Below are positions 37,592-46,224 of a stretch of DNA of 64,000 nt, one piece after another. Origin of the DNA: Leisingera daeponensis (GTDB lineage Bacteria; Pseudomonadota; Alphaproteobacteria; Rhodobacterales; Rhodobacteraceae); contig NZ_JAHVJA010000004.1 in NCBI RefSeq assembly GCF_019801465.1, forward strand, positions 62,001-126,000. The letters are read 5' to 3'. The position numbers and the translations under genes are program-made. The notes under the pieces were generated by a model. It was not told the DNA's origin, did no database searches, and worked only from the letters and a program-made list of their open reading frames with translations. The number at the start of each line of letters is the position of its first letter. Position 1 is the first letter of the stretch.

Positions 37592-37801
37592 ATGGCTCCG
37601 ACGGAACAAAAGACCGCCCCGATTGAACCCAGTGTTCTGGACCTGATCCGCAGCGAACGACAGAAGGCGCTCAGCCCGCGGGAGTGGCGGTTCCGCCTGC
37701 GCGGATACGGTTATGCAGTCAGGACAGTCGAAGGTGCCCAGATCCTCACCCGGCTGAGCACCGGCGATGAAGTGGGCCGACTGCCGCCGGAATTCGCCTG
37801 A
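37592..37801 (+). CDS. Small conserved-looking protein of unknown function
   Basis: A 69-residue protein: MAPTEQKTAPIEPSVLDLIR at the start, then ALSPREWRFRLRGYGYAVRT and LPPEFA at the end. GAAGGAA lies seven bases before the ATG. The central segment is basic and compact with no membrane or signal sequence. I do not recognise the family. The frame is open far upstream, but codon use and the ribosome site support this start. Confidence 0.6.
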   Translation: MAPTEQKTAPIEPSVLDLIRSERQKALSPREWRFRLRGYGYAVRTVEGAQILTRLSTGDEVGRLPPEFA

Positions 37802-37828
37802 TCCCGGCAGCGGCAATTCACTTTGCGC

Positions 37829-38677
37829 TCAGCGCTCGCGGCCCGGCAGGCTGTCGCGCGGCGGTGCAGGTTCCCAGTTATCGATGATCTGTACCGCTTC
37901 CTGCGCGGTATCGACCACACGGAACAAATCAAGGTCCTGATCCGAAATGGTGCCGGCGTCAGCCAGTGCCTCCCAGTTGATGATCTTGTCCCAGAACGCC
38001 CTGCCGAACAACAGGAACGGCACCCGTTCCATGCGTCCGGTCTGAATCAGGGTCAGGCTCTCGAACAGTTCATCGAGAGTGCCGAAGCCCCCCGGGAACA
38101 CGGTGATCGCACGCGCCCGCATCAGGAAATGCATCTTGCGGATCGCGAAATAGTGGAAGTTGAAACTGAGGTCCGGCGTCACATAGCCGTTGGGTGCCTG
38201 CTCATGCGGCAGCACGATCGACAGCCCGATGGAATGGCCGCCCGCATCCAGCGCGCCACGGTTGCCCGCTTCCATCACGCCGGGTCCGCCGCCGGTGACC
38301 ACAACATTATGGCGGCCGCCGCTTTCCTTTGACTTCTCTGTCATCAGACGGGCGAACTCGCGCGCCTCGTCATAGAAATGCGACAAGTCCGCCAGCGTCT
38401 GGGTGCGTGCCTTGTCCTTGTGGGCGGGATCCGGAATGCGGGCGCCGCCGAACATCACGATGGTGCTTTCGATGCCATGCTCATTCAGCATCAGCTCCGG
38501 CTTTAACAGCTCCAGCTGCAAGCGCACCGGGCGCAGTTCCTCGCGGCACAGGAATTCCTCATCGGCAAAGGCCAGCCGGTAGGCCGGCGCCTGGGTCTGC
38601 GGCGTGGCGGGCACATGTTCGGCCCGGTCCCGGTCGGAGTGTGCGTCGCGGAAACGGCTGTGGCGGTCTTCGGTCAT
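37829..38677 (-). CDS. LOG-family (TIGR00730) protein
   Basis: A 282-residue protein whose C-terminal two thirds is a LOG-like Rossmann fold. VVTGGGPGVMEAGNRGA and the signature PGGFGTLDELFE are intact, preceded by the conserved Arg in MRARAITVF. LOG enzymes release free cytokinin base from riboside monophosphates or act as general nucleotide 5'-monophosphate hydrolases. The N-terminal 90 residues are an extension. I chose the ATG two codons after a TTG. Confidence 0.88.
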   Translation of the reverse strand: MTEDRHSRFRDAHSDRDRAEHVPATPQTQAPAYRLAFADEEFLCREELRPVRLQLELLKPELMLNEHGIESTIVMFGGARIPDPAHKDKARTQTLADLSHFYDEAREFARLMTEKSKESGGRHNVVVTGGGPGVMEAGNRGALDAGGHSIGLSIVLPHEQAPNGYVTPDLSFNFHYFAIRKMHFLMRARAITVFPGGFGTLDELFESLTLIQTGRMERVPFLLFGRAFWDKIINWEALADAGTISDQDLDLFRVVDTAQEAVQIIDNWEPAPPRDSLPGRER

Positions 38678-38825
38678 AAGCAATCCAAGTAAAAATGACA
38701 GGACCTCCTGTGTAACCGTCCTTGGCCGTTAGCGCCAATCAAGAATGTTTCAGAACGCGCCGTTCCGCTTGCGCCCGGGCCCGGTGCGGCTAAGGTTCCG
38801 GCGCAGCAGGCAGGGAGGACCGCGC

Positions 38826-39746
38826 ATGGACTGGCAGAGTGAAATCACCGCAGCGGCAGAGCGCATCCGCCCCCATGTGCAGCGCACTCCAGTGATGCAG
38901 GCACAGGGCTTCGGGCTGCCGTATCCGGTGGAGCTGAAGCTGGAGCACATGCAGCATACCGGCAGTTTCAAGGCGCGCGGCGCCTTCAACACGCTGCTGA
39001 GCCAGGAGGTGCCCGCGGCCGGGCTGGTTGCGGCCTCGGGCGGCAACCACGGCGCCGCGGCGGCCTATGCCGCGCACCAGCTGGGCCACAAGGCGCGCAT
39101 TTATGTGCCGGAGATGGCAGGCCCCGCCAAGATTTCCCTGATCGAGCGCACCGGTGCCGACCTGCAGGTGGTGGCCGGCGCCTATGCCAACGCGCTGGAA
39201 CAGGCGCAGGCTTACGAACAGGAAACCGGCGCCATGCAGGTGCACGCCTATGACGCGCCTGCCACCGTTGCGGGCCAAGGCACCTGTTTTGCGGAATGGC
39301 AGGCCCAGGGGCTGGAAGCCGATACCCTGCTGATCGCCGTCGGCGGCGGCGGGCTGATCGGCGGCGCACTGGCCTGGTTTCAGGGCGCCCGGAAGATCGT
39401 GGCGGTGGAGCCGGAAACCTCCTGCGCGCTGAACGCGGCGCTGGCGGCGAAACAACCGGTCGACGTGGAGGTCTCTGGCGTTGCGGCCAACGCCTTGGGC
39501 GCCAAGCGCATCGGCAGCATCTGCTTTGAGCTGGCGGCAACGCAGGGCATCACCTCTCTGACTGTGCCGGACAGCGCCATCACCGAAGCCCAGACGGCGC
39601 TCTGGCGCGAGCGGCGGATCCTGGTCGAACCTGCCGGCGCAACGGCGCTGGCGGCGCTGATGTGCGGCGCCTACCGGCCGGCACCGGGCGAGCGGGTGGC
39701 GGTGCTGATCTGCGGCGGCAACATCGCCCCGGATCCGCTGGGATAA
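38826..39746 (+). CDS. Threonine/serine dehydratase (fold-type II PLP enzyme)
   Basis: A 306-residue PLP enzyme. The PLP Lys is in HTGSFKARGAFN. SGGNHGAAAAYAA and the phosphate loop GGGGLIGGAL are present. With no C-terminal ACT domain it is a catabolic-type dehydratase or serine racemase-like enzyme, not biosynthetic IlvA. I chose MDWQSEITAA, preceded by AGGGAGGA. A GntR regulator gene follows 38 bases later and may control it. Confidence 0.88.
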   Translation: MDWQSEITAAAERIRPHVQRTPVMQAQGFGLPYPVELKLEHMQHTGSFKARGAFNTLLSQEVPAAGLVAASGGNHGAAAAYAAHQLGHKARIYVPEMAGPAKISLIERTGADLQVVAGAYANALEQAQAYEQETGAMQVHAYDAPATVAGQGTCFAEWQAQGLEADTLLIAVGGGGLIGGALAWFQGARKIVAVEPETSCALNAALAAKQPVDVEVSGVAANALGAKRIGSICFELAATQGITSLTVPDSAITEAQTALWRERRILVEPAGATALAALMCGAYRPAPGERVAVLICGGNIAPDPLG

Positions 39747-39784
39747 TCCTTGCGGGCTGCAAGCCGCCCCGGTATCGCCATTAC

Positions 39785-40384
39785 ATGTCTGCAACCATTG
39801 CCGATACGATCTACCAGGCGTTGAGCGAGCGCATCATCACCGGCAGCCTGCCTGCCGGGGAAAAGCTGCGCCAGGACCATATCGCCCGCGAGTTCGAGGC
39901 CAGCCACGTGCCGGTGCGCGAAGCCTTGCTGCGGCTGGAGGCGCATGGGCTGGCCAAATCCGAGCCCCGCCGCGGCACCAGGGTCAGCGCGCTGGACCCG
40001 TCAGAAATCCGCGAGGTGATCGAGATGCGGGTGGCGCTGGAGGTGCTGGCCCTCACCCACGCCTTTGCCCGCCTGACACCTGAGGACATCGACGCGGCCG
40101 AGGCCGCCCGGCTGGCCTGCGACGCGGCAGAGGACATGGCCGGCTGGGAACGCCTGAACCGCGCCTTTCACCGGGTGATCCTGGCACCTTGCGCGATGCC
40201 GCGGCTGCTGGCCTCGATCGACGATCTGCACATCGCCGCCGCCCGGCATCTGTTTGCCAACTGGCAGCACCAGTGGACCCGCCGGGTCGACGCCGACCAC
40301 GCCGCCATCGTCAGCGCGATGACCCGCCGCGATCCTGCCGCCGCCTGCGAAATCCTGCGCCGCCACTTGCGCCGGGTGCGCTGA
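39785..40384 (+). CDS. GntR-family (FCD) transcriptional regulator
   Basis: A 199-residue regulator. The N-terminal winged helix is [20 protein letters not shown] through [16 protein letters not shown]. The all-helical FCD effector domain follows ([15 protein letters not shown], ending RHLRRV). The FCD family binds small carboxylic acids. It follows the threonine/serine dehydratase gene closely, so regulation of amino-acid catabolism is a reasonable inference. Confidence 0.87.
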   Translation: MSATIADTIYQALSERIITGSLPAGEKLRQDHIAREFEASHVPVREALLRLEAHGLAKSEPRRGTRVSALDPSEIREVIEMRVALEVLALTHAFARLTPEDIDAAEAARLACDAAEDMAGWERLNRAFHRVILAPCAMPRLLASIDDLHIAAARHLFANWQHQWTRRVDADHAAIVSAMTRRDPAAACEILRRHLRRVR

Positions 40385-40503
40385 CCCGGCTGGAACCCGG
40401 CAAAACGCCGTCGAGGGCGGCAATTTGGACGCAATCCGGACATGACCTGCAGGCAGATTGCCGCTATGAAGCTGCGACTCAAACCGATGCCGGAGGAACA
40501 TCC

Positions 40504-41331
40504 ATGTCCAACGCCCAGCTGGAAGCAGCGATCGAAGCCGCCTGGGAGGCGCGCGACACCATCACCCCCGCCACCACCGGCGAGCAGCGTGAAGCCATCG
40601 AAGACACCCTGAACGCGCTCGATTCGGGCAAGCTGCGGGTAGCCGAGAAGCTGGAGAATGGCGACTGGCACGTGAACCAGTGGGCCAAGAAAGCAGTTCT
40701 CCTGGGCTTCCGCATTAAGGACATGGAAATCCACGAAGGCGGCCCGCAGGCCGGCGGCTGGTGGGACAAGGTCGACAGCAAGTTCAACGGCTGGGGCGAA
40801 GCTGACTGGAAATCCGCGGGATTCCGCGCGGTGCCGAACTGCGTGGTCCGCAAATCCGCCTATATCGCCCCCGGCGCAGTTCTGATGCCCTCTTTCGTGA
40901 ACCTCGGCGCCTATGTTGACGAAGGCACCATGGTCGACACCTGGGCCACCGTCGGCTCCTGCGCCCAGATCGGCAAGAACGTGCACCTGTCGGGCGGCGT
41001 CGGCATCGGCGGCGTGCTGGAGCCGATGCAGGCCGGCCCCACCATCATCGAGGATAACTGCTTTATCGGTGCGCGTTCCGAAGTGGTCGAAGGCTGCATC
41101 GTGCGCGAAGGCTCGGTTCTTGGCATGGGCGTTTTCATCGGCAAGTCGACCAAAATCGTCGACCGCGAAACCGGCGAAGTGATGTACGGCGAAGTGCCGC
41201 CCTATTCGGTGGTCGTGGCTGGCTCCATGCCTTCGAAGAACAACATCAGCCTCTACTGCGCGGTGATCGTGAAGCGCGTTGATGAGAAGACCCGCTCCAA
41301 GACCGGCATCAACGAGCTGCTGCGCGACTGA
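40504..41331 (+). CDS. dapD: Tetrahydrodipicolinate N-succinyltransferase DapD
   Basis: A 275-residue left-handed beta-helix transferase. Hexapeptide repeats occupy the middle ([47 protein letters not shown]). It succinylates tetrahydrodipicolinate, the step after DapB. GGAGGAAC precedes the ATG. A strong terminator follows. Confidence 0.97.
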   Translation: MSNAQLEAAIEAAWEARDTITPATTGEQREAIEDTLNALDSGKLRVAEKLENGDWHVNQWAKKAVLLGFRIKDMEIHEGGPQAGGWWDKVDSKFNGWGEADWKSAGFRAVPNCVVRKSAYIAPGAVLMPSFVNLGAYVDEGTMVDTWATVGSCAQIGKNVHLSGGVGIGGVLEPMQAGPTIIEDNCFIGARSEVVEGCIVREGSVLGMGVFIGKSTKIVDRETGEVMYGEVPPYSVVVAGSMPSKNNISLYCAVIVKRVDEKTRSKTGINELLRD

Positions 41332-41357
41332 CCCGCGCCGCAATTATGAACAGCTGG

Positions 41358-41389
41358 AACGCGCCTCTTTTGAGGCGCGTTTTTCTTTG
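41358..41389 (+). terminator. Rho-independent terminator of dapD
   Basis: AACGCGCCTC, loop TTTT, GAGGCGCGTT, then a T-rich tail (TTTTTCTTTG). Confidence 0.93.
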
Positions 41390-41445
41390 CCTCCGGCGGT
41401 TGGGACTTTGCCCCAAACCCCCGGATATTTTCAGCCGGATGAAGA
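41389..41445 (+). repeat. Intergenic repeat, copy C
   Basis: It reads GCCTCCGGCGGTTGGG, then an AACCCCCGGATATTTTCAGC core and GGATGAAGA tail. These are the same blocks as copies A and D, directly after the dapD terminator. Confidence 0.65.
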
Positions 41446-41458
41446 CGGGATCTTTTAT

Positions 41459-41494
41459 TCATCTGGCCCGGAAATATCCCGGGGTGAGGCCGCC
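41459..41494 (-). repeat. Intergenic repeat, inverted copy C'
   Basis: Read on the minus strand: GGCGGCCTCACCCCGGGATA, then TTTCCGGGCCAGATGAA. It is inverted to copy C across 13 bases, so the two could form a long imperfect hairpin. Confidence 0.65.
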
Positions 41495-41585
41495 AGCCCG
41501 AGCGGCCGGGCCCTTCCTGTGCAAAACCCTTGCCGCGCAATAAACCCGCCGCTAATACTATTACATCTACACATAAGAGGGTCAG

Positions 41586-42953
41586 ATGCAGACCATATTT
41601 GCCCAGCGCGCCCGCCTGCCCCAAGGATGGGCAGAAAACCTCCGGCTGACAATGGAAGCCGGACGGATCACCTCCATTGAAACTGGGGCCGAGCCTCAGC
41701 CAGGCGATACCCGGGCGGACGTGCTGCTGCCCTCGCTGGGCAATCTGCATTCGCACAGCTTTCAGCGCGCGATGGCGGGGATGACCGAATACCGTGCGGC
41801 GGGCAAGGACAGCTTCTGGACCTGGCGGGATCTGATGTACCGTTTCATGGACCGCATCACCCCGGAACAATACGAGGCCATCGCGGCTCTGGTGTTCTTG
41901 GAAATGCTCGAAGCTGGCTATGCCTCAGTTGGGGAATTCCACTACGTCCACCATCAGGCGGGCGGTTTGCATTTCGAATCCATGACGGAACTCAGTGAAC
42001 GGGTGTTTTCCGCTGCCAGCCGAACCGGCATTGGCCTCACCCATTTGCCGGTGCTCTACAGCTATGGCGGGGCTGAGAAACAGGCCCTGAATGGCGGTCA
42101 GCTGCGGTTCGGAAACAAGGTGGCTGAGTTCTCCGATCTCGTCACGCGTGCCCGCGAAATTGCCGCCCGGAACTTGGCGGGAGATGCCAGGGTCGGCATC
42201 GCGCCGCACTCCCTGCGTGCCACCTGCCCTGAGGACCTTGCGGAGGTGTTGCAGCTTCAACAAGGGATGCCGGTACATATTCATATTTCCGAGCAGCCCA
42301 AGGAAGTGGCCGACATAAGCGCCTGGCTCGGCGCGCGGCCGGTTGAATGGCTTTTGGACAACGCTGCCGTTGACGGCAAATGGTGCCTGATTCACGCAAC
42401 CCATATGACCAGCGCCGAGACGATCGGCATGGCCCGGTCCGGAGCCGTCGCGGGCCTTTGCCCGATTACCGAAGCCAACCTTGGTGACGGCCCCTTCAAT
42501 GGACCCGAGTATCTGGCGCATGACGGTGCCTTTGGCGTGGGATCAGATTCCAATGTGCGGATTTCGCTGCCCGAGGAGCTGCGCACCTTTGAGTATTCCC
42601 AGCGCCTGCGCGACCTAGCGCGCAACGTGCTGGTGGCGGATGAAGGCTCAGTCGGCGAGACTCTGTACCTGGGCGCAGCCAAAGGCGGGGCGCAAGCCTT
42701 GGGGCGCGATGCCGGGCGCATTGCGGAAGGCGCGCTAGCAGACCTGGTGGCGATTGACAGCGGCGTGCCCGCTCTCTGCGCGCTGAAGTCCGAGCAGCTG
42801 CTGGACGGCCTCTGCTTTGCCGCAGGTGATGACACTGTGACCAACGTGTGGAGCGCTGGCCGCCATGTTGTGAAACAAGGCCGCCACATCGCGCGGGACG
42901 AAGTGGTCGAGGGCTACCGCAAAGCCGTCAAAGCCTTGCTGAACAGTCTCTAA
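41586..42953 (+). CDS. hutF: Formimidoylglutamate deiminase HutF
   Basis: A 455-residue amidohydrolase. The metal motif is NLHSHSFQRAMAGM, with WRDLMYRFMDRITPE typical of HutF. Other metal ligands lie in GIAPHSLRA, HIHISEQPKEV and GVGSDSNVRIS. It deiminates N-formimidoyl-L-glutamate in the five-step histidine degradation pathway. No hutH, hutU, hutI or hutG is in the window. Its stop overlaps that of hutD by four bases on the opposite strand. Confidence 0.95.
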   Translation: MQTIFAQRARLPQGWAENLRLTMEAGRITSIETGAEPQPGDTRADVLLPSLGNLHSHSFQRAMAGMTEYRAAGKDSFWTWRDLMYRFMDRITPEQYEAIAALVFLEMLEAGYASVGEFHYVHHQAGGLHFESMTELSERVFSAASRTGIGLTHLPVLYSYGGAEKQALNGGQLRFGNKVAEFSDLVTRAREIAARNLAGDARVGIAPHSLRATCPEDLAEVLQLQQGMPVHIHISEQPKEVADISAWLGARPVEWLLDNAAVDGKWCLIHATHMTSAETIGMARSGAVAGLCPITEANLGDGPFNGPEYLAHDGAFGVGSDSNVRISLPEELRTFEYSQRLRDLARNVLVADEGSVGETLYLGAAKGGAQALGRDAGRIAEGALADLVAIDSGVPALCALKSEQLLDGLCFAAGDDTVTNVWSAGRHVVKQGRHIARDEVVEGYRKAVKALLNSL

Positions 42954-43483
42954 ACAGGCGCAAGCTGCACTTGAACGACTGCGCTGCCACTGGAGACTGC
43001 TCCAGAGGCAGCGCTTGCCGTTACAATGCCCTCTCCCGCTCCCAGGCGGCCGGTGCCCGTAATTTCCAGACTGCCGGAGATAACGAAAAGCGCTTGCCGC
43101 CCTCCAAAAACCGGCACGGCACCTTCACCCAGGACGCTGGCGGACGCTGCAACGCGTGCCGGGTCATAGATCACGTTAAACGCCTTGCAAGGTCCGTCGC
43201 GCAGACGGCACTCCAGCTGCAGCCCTCCATCGAATTCGAGCAGATCCAGAAGCCTTGCCTCCAGACGGGTACAGTCGTTCGACAAGGTGTGGCCTGCACC
43301 GTCAACGATACAGTGAATGCGCGCGAGGCCTGGAAAAGCTGAAAACGGGCCATTCCGCGAGATTTCGGCGAGGCTGAGCCGCCAGACCGTGCCGCCGCCT
43401 TTTGTCTCCGACGCCAGTTCTCGGGTCAAGCCGCCGCCGTTTTTCCAGGGCACAGGCCGGGCAGCCAGGGCGGAGAAGCGCAT
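42950..43483 (-). CDS. hutD: HutD-family protein
   Basis: A 177-residue double-cupin protein. HutD marks are VPWKNGGGLTREL near the N-terminus and WRLSLAEISRNGPFSAFPG, with CIVDGAGHTL. HutD is linked to histidine utilisation and thought to limit the pathway rather than catalyse it. It converges with hutF. TTATG-N6-CATAA at 43506-43521, upstream of hutD, is a possible operator. Confidence 0.88.
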   Translation of the reverse strand: MRFSALAARPVPWKNGGGLTRELASETKGGGTVWRLSLAEISRNGPFSAFPGLARIHCIVDGAGHTLSNDCTRLEARLLDLLEFDGGLQLECRLRDGPCKAFNVIYDPARVAASASVLGEGAVPVFGGRQALFVISGSLEITGTGRLGAGEGIVTASAASGAVSSGSAVVQVQLAPV

Positions 43484-43627
43484 GGGGTATCCTCAAGCCT
43501 ATTAATTATGCTTTGACATAAAGTCCCGAGGCTAAGTTCTGCAAGCTTTCCGTTTTACTCACGCCAAGCCGGTGGCGGCAGTGCTATTTGATTGACCATC
43601 CCCCTGCCCCGGCGCTATGGCGGCGGC

Positions 43628-43975
43628 ATGGAAAAGAAGAAACCCTCCCGCCAGCAAGTCTACACCCTGCTTGTCCAGATCGGGCGCAAGGACGGAGACG
43701 GGCTGCCCGACGGCGCCACCGGCGCGGCGCTGATGATCTATGCTTCAGGTGTGGACGAGGCAGAGGCAGTGCGCGAGACCGTAGCGATCCTGAAGCAGGC
43801 GGATACCGCACCGCTGGACGTCACGGGATACGGCACGCTGGAAGAGCGAGAGGCCGAAGGCCATGAGATCGGCGACGAGGAACGCGATCTGATGCAGCGG
43901 GCACTGGAGGAAAACGCGGTGATCGTTGCCCAAATGACCCCGTTCTTCGATGGAGAGGAACCGGTTTTCCACTAA
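43628..43975 (+). CDS. Small acidic protein of unknown function
   Basis: A 115-residue protein with a basic start (MEKKKPSRQQVYTLLVQIGR), then an acidic body (DEAEAVRETVAILKQ, EEREAEGHEIGDEERDLMQR) and an end FFDGEEPVFH. No signal, membrane segment or known motif. The frame is also open to 43592 (MTIPLPRR), so the start is uncertain. Codon use resembles neighbouring genes. It converges with the receptor-channel gene, nine bases apart. Confidence 0.55.
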   Translation: MEKKKPSRQQVYTLLVQIGRKDGDGLPDGATGAALMIYASGVDEAEAVRETVAILKQADTAPLDVTGYGTLEEREAEGHEIGDEERDLMQRALEENAVIVAQMTPFFDGEEPVFH

Positions 43976-43984
43976 ACATAGGCG

Positions 43985-45040
43985 TCAGTTCTGACTGCCG
44001 AACCACTTGCGGTAAAGGGCATCATAGCTGCCATCTTCCTGCATCGTCAGAAGCGCCTGGTTGACATCCTCCACCAGCGGAGAGCCGGCCGGAAACACGA
44101 GCCCGTAGTTCTCGCGCAGGAACGGCTGGCCTATAGTCTGCCCATATTTGTGCCCTCCCTGAAACTCATAGTAATTGAGCACCGGCGCATCAAAGACCAC
44201 CGCCTTGATTTCAGACGCTTCAAACGCGGCAAACATTTCCTCCAGCTCTGAGAAGGCAGCGTAATCGATCTCGCGCCGGTCAAGGAACCCGGCGGCGGTC
44301 GATCCACCGATGGTGCCAACGGATCTGCCGTATAGGTCATTCACCGAGTTCACGGAACCGCTAATGGCTTCCACCGTCATCACGGCCGTGATCTTGGCGA
44401 CGAATATGGAGACGATAAACAGCGAAGACACCACTAGCACCACGCCGAACATACGGCCAATGGGGGTGCGCGGCACCCGCTCCTCGAAGCCTCCGTTCAC
44501 GACGAGGTTCAGCGCCCACCAGAAAGAGGGAAACCAGGCCTCCTTCAACGGGCGGTCGAAGTAAGGCTGCGCACGGCGTTCGAACGTCCACATCATCATG
44601 CCGCCGCCAAACAGCAGCAGAAAGGCAATGCCGATGGCCGCAGCCAGATCCCAGGACATGATCGCCCTCAACAGCGACGGTTCGCGGATGTCATCAGCCT
44701 GCACCATAATTTGCAGTCCGCTTGCAAAAATCGGATGACTGAAGTCCATCTGGATCTCGCGCGAGGCAGTGATCGAGATATTGGCTGCGGCCAGGTCCGC
44801 TTCGCCGCCGCGCACCCCCTCCAGCATCTCCGAGAAGCTGCTGGCGCGGTTGACACGGTACTCCCAGTCCAGCCGTTCCGCCAAAATCTTGAACAGTTCC
44901 AGAGAAAAGCCCGTGTCGCGCCCGTCTTCCACCATGGAAAACGGTGGCCGGGTAACAGTATTAACCGTCAGAACCTGTGCGGAGAGCAATTGCCCCCAAA
45001 GCAGGAACAAGGCAGCAGTGATCAGGCGGAGATACAGCAC
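43985..45040 (-). CDS. GluR0-type ligand-gated ion channel / SBP3 receptor
   Basis: About 351 residues. A signal sequence ([18 protein letters not shown]) is followed by a bacterial solute-binding protein type 3 fold, split by a channel module. Lobe 1 includes [20 protein letters not shown]. Then come membrane helix 1 (about 130-153, [17 protein letters not shown]), a re-entrant pore segment (167-187, [17 protein letters not shown]), and helix 2 (193-218, [19 protein letters not shown]). Lobe 2 follows ([23 protein letters not shown]). This is the layout of prokaryotic ionotropic glutamate receptors, not an ABC binding protein. The pore lacks the TVGYG potassium filter. The GTG start is chosen for the signal peptide; a GTG 27 codons upstream is possible. 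Confidence 0.83.
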   Translation of the reverse strand: MLYLRLITAALFLLWGQLLSAQVLTVNTVTRPPFSMVEDGRDTGFSLELFKILAERLDWEYRVNRASSFSEMLEGVRGGEADLAAANISITASREIQMDFSHPIFASGLQIMVQADDIREPSLLRAIMSWDLAAAIGIAFLLLFGGGMMMWTFERRAQPYFDRPLKEAWFPSFWWALNLVVNGGFEERVPRTPIGRMFGVVLVVSSLFIVSIFVAKITAVMTVEAISGSVNSVNDLYGRSVGTIGGSTAAGFLDRREIDYAAFSELEEMFAAFEASEIKAVVFDAPVLNYYEFQGGHKYGQTIGQPFLRENYGLVFPAGSPLVEDVNQALLTMQEDGSYDALYRKWFGSQN

Positions 45041-45145
45041 GGAAAGCTCGGGTTGGCCTCGAAATTGGGTTTCAACGTCCTTAGGCGGATCACGGTTTTC
45101 GCGCAAGCGCCTAGGCTGCACGAGGAAATTGCAGCAAGGGCTGTG

Positions 45146-46219
45146 TCAGGCCGTTCGCCGGTCTGCCAGCACCGCGGAATCAAAGGCCCGAAGCACCGGA
45201 AACTTCGGCTGCCGGTGCTCAGGCAAAACTGATGCACCAAACGGAGCAAGAAGGCTGGCAGCCAGCCGCTGCGGGTCGCGGCGCAGACGGCCCAGAAACA
45301 GGCTCTCCGTCATTGCACCAGCAGCAATCAGCGGCTCGTGATCAGGCAGCACGGCCTGGCAATACGTGATCAGCGGCGTTTCTGCCCGACTTGTCAGTGC
45401 TGTACCGGTGCCCACAAGGTTGCCGGCCGGCACCAGCACCTCAGGACGGCCAAACAGATATTCGACCTCGGATCCCGAAAGCACCAGGCGCTGGAACGTG
45501 GCAACTTGGATGTCCTGCAGCAGCCCGAAATAGGGGGCCCTCAGCCGCACCGGCGCAAAGGTGCCGATTGCAGGCACCTGGCGTTCCACCATCTGGAGGA
45601 CTGGCACTGCCTCTCCTCCGCTGGTCAGCACCAGATCACCCCGCTGCAGACTGCTTAGCGCGCGGTAACCCGCCGGTGTGGCAACAGGAATGGACGGGAT
45701 TAGTCCCGGAGCAGGCCCGGCAGGCTCGACCTTGCTGGACAGTGCAAGATACGCCACCGCCGGGGCTATAAACCTCAACGGTCCAGTAAGCGCCATAAGG
45801 TCCCGCAACCGCCAGGGTTTGGGGGCAGAAAGGCCGGCGATCTGCATCTGGCCGCCGTCCGGCTGTTCGAGTGTCAGCCGCCCGCTCCCGGCAAGCGCAT
45901 CCCAAGCATAGCTCAACCGCAACCGGCCCGCCCGCCCCTGACCGGTCGGGTTCAGCGTTTGGTGCAAGACGGCGCCGCATTGCTCAAGCACAAAGCTGAG
46001 ACCGCCACCCGGAACTGCTTGCAGAGCAAGCCGCAATGGCCAGTCACCGCCTTGTGAGTAAAGCAGCAAAGGCTCAGGGCGCGCGGTTTCAGGCAGGTGT
46101 AATTCCAGCAAAATAGTACCGCGCACCAGAAGGTAGTCGCCGTCACTGATTGCCGCCCCCCTCAGCGCCCGGGTATCGCACCAAGCGTGGCCGCCTCCAG
46201 AAACCGCGAACCAGGACAT
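45146..46219 (-). CDS. Hint-domain paralogue without catalytic residues
   Basis: A 357-residue protein. The N-terminal half (about 1-160) looks like a beta-sandwich of the LamG/concanavalin kind (TILLELHLPE, GGGLSFVLE, RLRLSYAWDALAGSGRLTLE). The C-terminal half (170-330) aligns by eye with the Hint domain of the upstream gene: GLIPSIPVATPAG against CFVAGTLIRTPDG, LQRGDLVLTSGG, FAPVRLRA, and TFQRLVLSG against PQHRVLVRG. The catalytic Cys becomes Gly172 and the His becomes Gln243, so self-cleavage is unlikely. It lies five bases downstream of the Hint gene, in the same operon. Confidence 0.7.
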   Translation of the reverse strand: MSWFAVSGGGHAWCDTRALRGAAISDGDYLLVRGTILLELHLPETARPEPLLLYSQGGDWPLRLALQAVPGGGLSFVLEQCGAVLHQTLNPTGQGRAGRLRLSYAWDALAGSGRLTLEQPDGGQMQIAGLSAPKPWRLRDLMALTGPLRFIAPAVAYLALSSKVEPAGPAPGLIPSIPVATPAGYRALSSLQRGDLVLTSGGEAVPVLQMVERQVPAIGTFAPVRLRAPYFGLLQDIQVATFQRLVLSGSEVEYLFGRPEVLVPAGNLVGTGTALTSRAETPLITYCQAVLPDHEPLIAAGAMTESLFLGRLRRDPQRLAASLLAPFGASVLPEHRQPKFPVLRAFDSAVLADRRTA

Positions 46220-46224
46220 TGCTC

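Noticed and set aside
45041-45121. Upstream extension of the receptor-channel gene from an earlier GTG
   Set aside because: The extension is Arg-rich and would bury the signal peptide; the GTG at 45040 puts the signal sequence at the N-terminus.
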